NCBI GenBank assembly: GCA_949316495.1
Contig: OX439002.1
Span: forward strand, 54,897,531-54,961,530
Source of the DNA: Amphiduros pacificus
Lineage: Eukaryota; Annelida; Polychaeta; Phyllodocida; Hesionidae
DNA length: 64,000 nt
Direction: 5' to 3'
A program made the translations under genes and the position numbers. Under the pieces are notes generated by a model, which saw nothing but the letters and a program-made list of their open reading frames with translations, did no database searches and was not told the DNA's origin. This document shows, one piece after another, positions 23,381 to 64,000 of this stretch; within the stretch, counting starts at the first letter, position 1; each line of letters begins with the position of its first letter.

Positions 23381-23622
23381 ATTTGGGGGATAGAGAAATA
23401 TAAATATCATTGAATTACCAGTTTATTTATATTTCTCCGATATTTGAACCTTCTGAACTCATTAGGTTGGGGCTTTGACGGGATTTAGAAGAGTAGTTGT
23501 GTGTCTTTTCGGGGTTCTGGATTAGATTTTCATAATAAAACTCATCTTCAGCAGACGACATTTGTCTAGTTTTACGGCGAGGCCATTTGATATTTGGGGG
23601 AAGGAGAAATATAAATATCATT
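23381..23622. repeat. Direct repeats of about 33 bp flanking 175 bp
   Basis: GATATTTGGGGGATAGAGAA (then ATATAAATATCATT) at 23379 recurs as GATATTTGGGGGAAGGAGAA with the same continuation at 23589. The segment between them holds a short open frame on the - strand that I do not recognise. Confidence 0.6.
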
Positions 23623-24049
23623 TCAAAAAGGAAATTGCATGCAAATTCTTTTTTCTTTTTTTAAAGACTTTCATGTTCTAAAGGTGCATGCATACAGTTT
23701 TCAAGAAAACTAGTAACCATTCGTTTTGGCCAATTTATTTCTTCTATTGGAGAACTGTTGAAGCTGTCATTTAATGGTACGAATGCTAGTAGACCTATAA
23801 GCTAGATTTGAATTGTCAACAATGATCAATCTGTCTCAGGACTCGCGCAATAGACAATACTATTGGTTTTTGTTTTAATAAATATGGTTACAGATAGTAT
23901 GTTACCCTGAAGAACATATACAAGATGTCAATGGTATTTCCGAATCATCCTGAAGACACTCTGGGCTGCTCATTAAAGCTCCAAACAAAACGATCATTTA
24001 TAATTTGTTCCATAGTTTATCAGATACAACTAGTTTAGACAATGGGATT

Positions 24050-24400
24050 ATAATCATTTGAATCTGATGATTATTTGCCAAGTTTTGGAATGATCTGGTC
24101 TCAGAGCAGTATCATGAGATTTAATTTCAATTTCCATATCTGCTATTGTAAATGATTTATTGTATTGCTCTATCTTATAAGAAATGAAACTCAGTTGTTT
24201 TTTTCTCTCCTATTTTTAGTTTTTTAGAAAAATTGTTAGAGGAATTCTTGGATAATGTTTCACCTATTGTATTAGCTATTTCTGTTGGATCTGTGGTCAA
24301 TTGCCCATTATTATTTGAAAAAAAAACAACTTTGCTTTGGGCTGTACAAAAAACTCTGCTAAGTGTTTTGTCCATTGTATCAATTGAGCAAAGGTATCAA
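24050..24400 (-). pseudogene. LINE fragment upstream of the RT domain
   Basis: On the - strand: NNNGQLTTDPTEIANTIGET, then LSKNSS, followed further on by FTIADMEIEIK and a diverged form of the APGPDxI block (ALRPDHSKTWQ). This order is usual just before and at RT motif 1 in Jockey/CR1/RTE-like LINEs. It has stops and no catalytic core, so it is a dead fragment. Confidence 0.72.
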
Positions 24401-25131
24401 AGGTGCATATCCTTCGAATGTTGTGAAATATAGTTCCTTGTAATCATATAATATCTCCATTTATGGCCTGTATGCCTCATATCCTATACAATGTTATTGT
24501 ATGATATTGCCGATCACCATATTAAGAATAATTTAAGGATGAAATGATAAACGTGTAAAGGCCTTCAACAACTAACTCGTACATGCGTTATATATAAACT
24601 GTAAAATGTCCACCAGGAAAAAGGTAAAACAAGACTTGCCCATATTAGTGACTGACGGGCTTGGTTCTGAATGGCAAAAAGAGCAATTAAAAAAGCATAA
24701 CTAAGGACAATGCAAACACATACACCCATGAATTATCAGAATAATGAGAACCCCTTATTCTAAAGGGGCAGGGAATTTCTGACAAGATATGAAAAATCCT
24801 TTGCAAACTATAATGAATTACATTAAATCAAAAACATGCAAAATAAAGCTCAATCTCTGATTAGTGCAAACCTAATAATATTTACAATTCACTTTGATGA
24901 AAGGAGGTCCTTGTTGTCTTCTTTGATGAATTTAATAGAATTTTTGTTTCTTGAAATGAAATAACTTAAAATATTGAGTAATTGGGAGGATGTGTAGTCA
25001 CACTTAATAGATAGACAACAAGGACCAATTCCAATAACTTAATAAGAAGGCCCTTTCCCGTAACTTGAATATTGAGAAATTATCCTTACTAGCGATTTGA
25101 GCACACACTGTCCAGTACCAGCGTGGTATAT
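24401..25131. other. Intergenic DNA, nothing recognised
   Basis: AT-rich DNA with no exon or element recognised before the foldback element. Confidence 0.4.
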
Positions 25132-25140
25132 ATTTTGTTA

Positions 25141-25821
25141 GGTTCTAGGACATTCCCCACCTGGACATTCCCCACCCGGACATTCCCCACCCGGACATTC
25201 CCCACCCGGACATTCCCCACCCGGACATTCCCCACCCGGACATTCCCCACCCGGACATCCCCCACCCGGACATTCCCCACCCGGACATTCCCCACCTAGG
25301 ACATTCCCCACCCGGACACTCCCCACCCGGACATTTCCCACCCACTATTTCCATAGAAATCTTAACTACGTAGTAGCTTAAGTTGAGCTATATTGTATTT
25401 CCATAGAAATCTTAACTACTTAGTAGCTTAAGTTGAGCTATATATTGTATCTTATAACTTATAATAAAATTGATTTTTCATTTTGCAATTAAACTTGAAT
25501 AAAGGTATTTTCTTTATTCCCAATTTTATTGTAAACAAAACATGTCCTGTAAATCCATCATTTGTATTGTAAATAAAATATGTATAAAACATGTAAAAAC
25601 TTAATGTCTTCTTTGATGTATTTATTTACATGTGGAAATATTTAACAGTTGCGTATATGTATAATGTCACTGAGGAAATAGAAAATGGTATATGGGGGCT
25701 GAGGGGTGGGAATGATGGTGGGTGGGGAATGTCCGGGTGGGGAATGTCCTAGGTGGGGAATGTCCTATATAGGTGGGGAATGACCGGGTGGGAATGTCCG
25801 GGTGGGGAATGTCCGTATACC
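25141..25821. mobile_element. 681-bp foldback element with 9-bp TSD (MULE-like)
   Basis: Perfect 9-bp direct repeats, ATTTTGTTA, lie at 25132-25140 and 25822-25830. The element begins GGTTCTAGGACATTCCCC and ends with the inverse of GGTATACGGACATTCCCC, so 18 of the first 21 bases are inverted copies. Behind the left end is an array of about thirteen 15-bp units (GGACATTCCCCACCC). Behind the right end is a shorter array of the same unit on the other strand. The centre holds two tandem copies of a 49-bp unit (25348-25446). No transposase is visible. The 9-bp duplication and long tandem-repeat arms suggest a non-autonomous Mutator-like or Foldback element. Confidence 0.82.
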
Positions 25822-25830
25822 ATTTTGTTA

Positions 25831-26511
25831 TTATGGATATTTATAATATTACGCTGTGAGATTTTAAGTATGTAAATAGAATATCTAAAATGTACAATGG
25901 CATGCACAATTCCTCAAGATATCATGATCATGAAGATATATTTCATACACATGACATTCCGTTGATTTATTTTGTTCTGTAATCAAATTTCTAAGTTATA
26001 TTTGCCTGTGTGAACTATATCCGGTTTTGAAAGTCCAAATTGGAGTTATTTCAACATGGTGATATGACATTACAATCTATATAATTGGTGTCAAACAATC
26101 GTTCTTGTTTTGTCCTTCTGTATTGTGTACTCTATTTTATTATTTTACTAACATTTAAAAGTGCAAGAAATTCGATATAATTAATTTTCTTATTCTTTTT
26201 ATCAAAACTGCATAAACATATTTAGTTTCCACATGACGTTATAATTTATGCATGCAAGACATTTAAATAGTTGAGTGTGAAGCAATTAAACGGAGGCAGT
26301 TTGAGGACTACTTTTTCACATAATACATTTAAACTACAAAACAGATGAAAGACTTGATAAGTTGCTTTAATATTTTACGATACGATCTGTCATGCTTCAT
26401 AATGTATCCAGTCAACAACTTAATTATTAATTACATCATACTTTATAATGGCATCCAAAATGGACAATGGGTTAGTCTCGTACGTTCTCGCGACAGAGTA
26501 ATGTAACCACG
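25831..26511. other. 5' flank of the giant lectin-discoidin gene
   Basis: Presumed promoter and 5' UTR. No core promoter element stands out. The start ATG at 26512 is in favourable context (CACGATGG). Confidence 0.4.
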
Positions 26512-63900
<37,389 letters not shown>

Positions 63901-64000
63901 GTCTTTTTATCTATTTTTTTGTTATTTAAGTATACTATAACAGACAACTATACAGCCTTTTCATATGTTGCATAGGCAAGATCGAAATGTATGGTTTGAG

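Noticed and set aside
25089-25354. Three overlapping - strand frames of Gly-rich pentapeptides
   Set aside because: The 15-bp unit of the foldback element's left arm is open in all three frames; there is no start context, splice context or homology.

Overview
The window is animal nuclear DNA: AT-rich, intron-rich, and packed with SINEs, LINEs, small inverted-repeat elements and minisatellites. The gene families (butyrobetaine dioxygenase-like, histidine N-acetyltransferase-like, and a very large secreted protein built from C-type lectin, PAN/apple and discoidin domains) and the tRNA-derived SINEs fit a marine invertebrate, such as an invertebrate deuterostome or a lophotrochozoan. I cannot name the species. 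Every gene I can support lies on the + strand.

Layout. 1-5944 is repeat-bearing intergenic DNA. 5945-12850 is a complete nine-exon gene for a 2-oxoglutarate/Fe(II) dioxygenase of the gamma-butyrobetaine hydroxylase family, with zinc-binding and catalytic motifs in place and a likely mitochondrial leader. 12851-19886 is a mobile-element graveyard: a SINE split by a solo LTR, a decayed CR1/L2-type LINE and a decayed RecQ-like helicase segment on the - strand. 19887-21507 is a complete three-exon GNAT-family gene resembling NAT16 (histidine N-acetyltransferase). 21508-26511 is intergenic and holds a 681-bp foldback element with 9-bp target duplications.

26512-63900 and beyond the right edge is one giant gene. 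A signal-peptide exon is followed by 39 further exons that join in a single open frame of 7,353 nt (2,451 codons) without any stop. The protein repeats one module: C-type lectin domain, PAN/apple domain, two F5/8-type C (discoidin) domains, then a shorter degenerate discoidin-like domain. Three full modules and the start of a fourth are visible. Module 2 also carries an ILEI/FAM3 domain between its two discoidin domains. Every domain boundary is a phase-1 intron, lectin domains are mostly cut in phase 2 and discoidin domains in phase 0, which is the mark of growth by exon shuffling and module duplication. This gene is the most interesting object in the window. It looks like a secreted, multi-adhesive recognition or matrix protein.

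The introns of the giant gene hold several elements with readable boundaries: SINEs with 12-13 bp target duplications, four or five inverted-repeat elements, an I-clade-like LINE with a solo LTR inside it, and tandem arrays. One array is made of copies of a 3' splice site, the last of which serves the next exon. Exon boundaries were read by eye from splice consensus, reading frame and domain continuity. No search was run.
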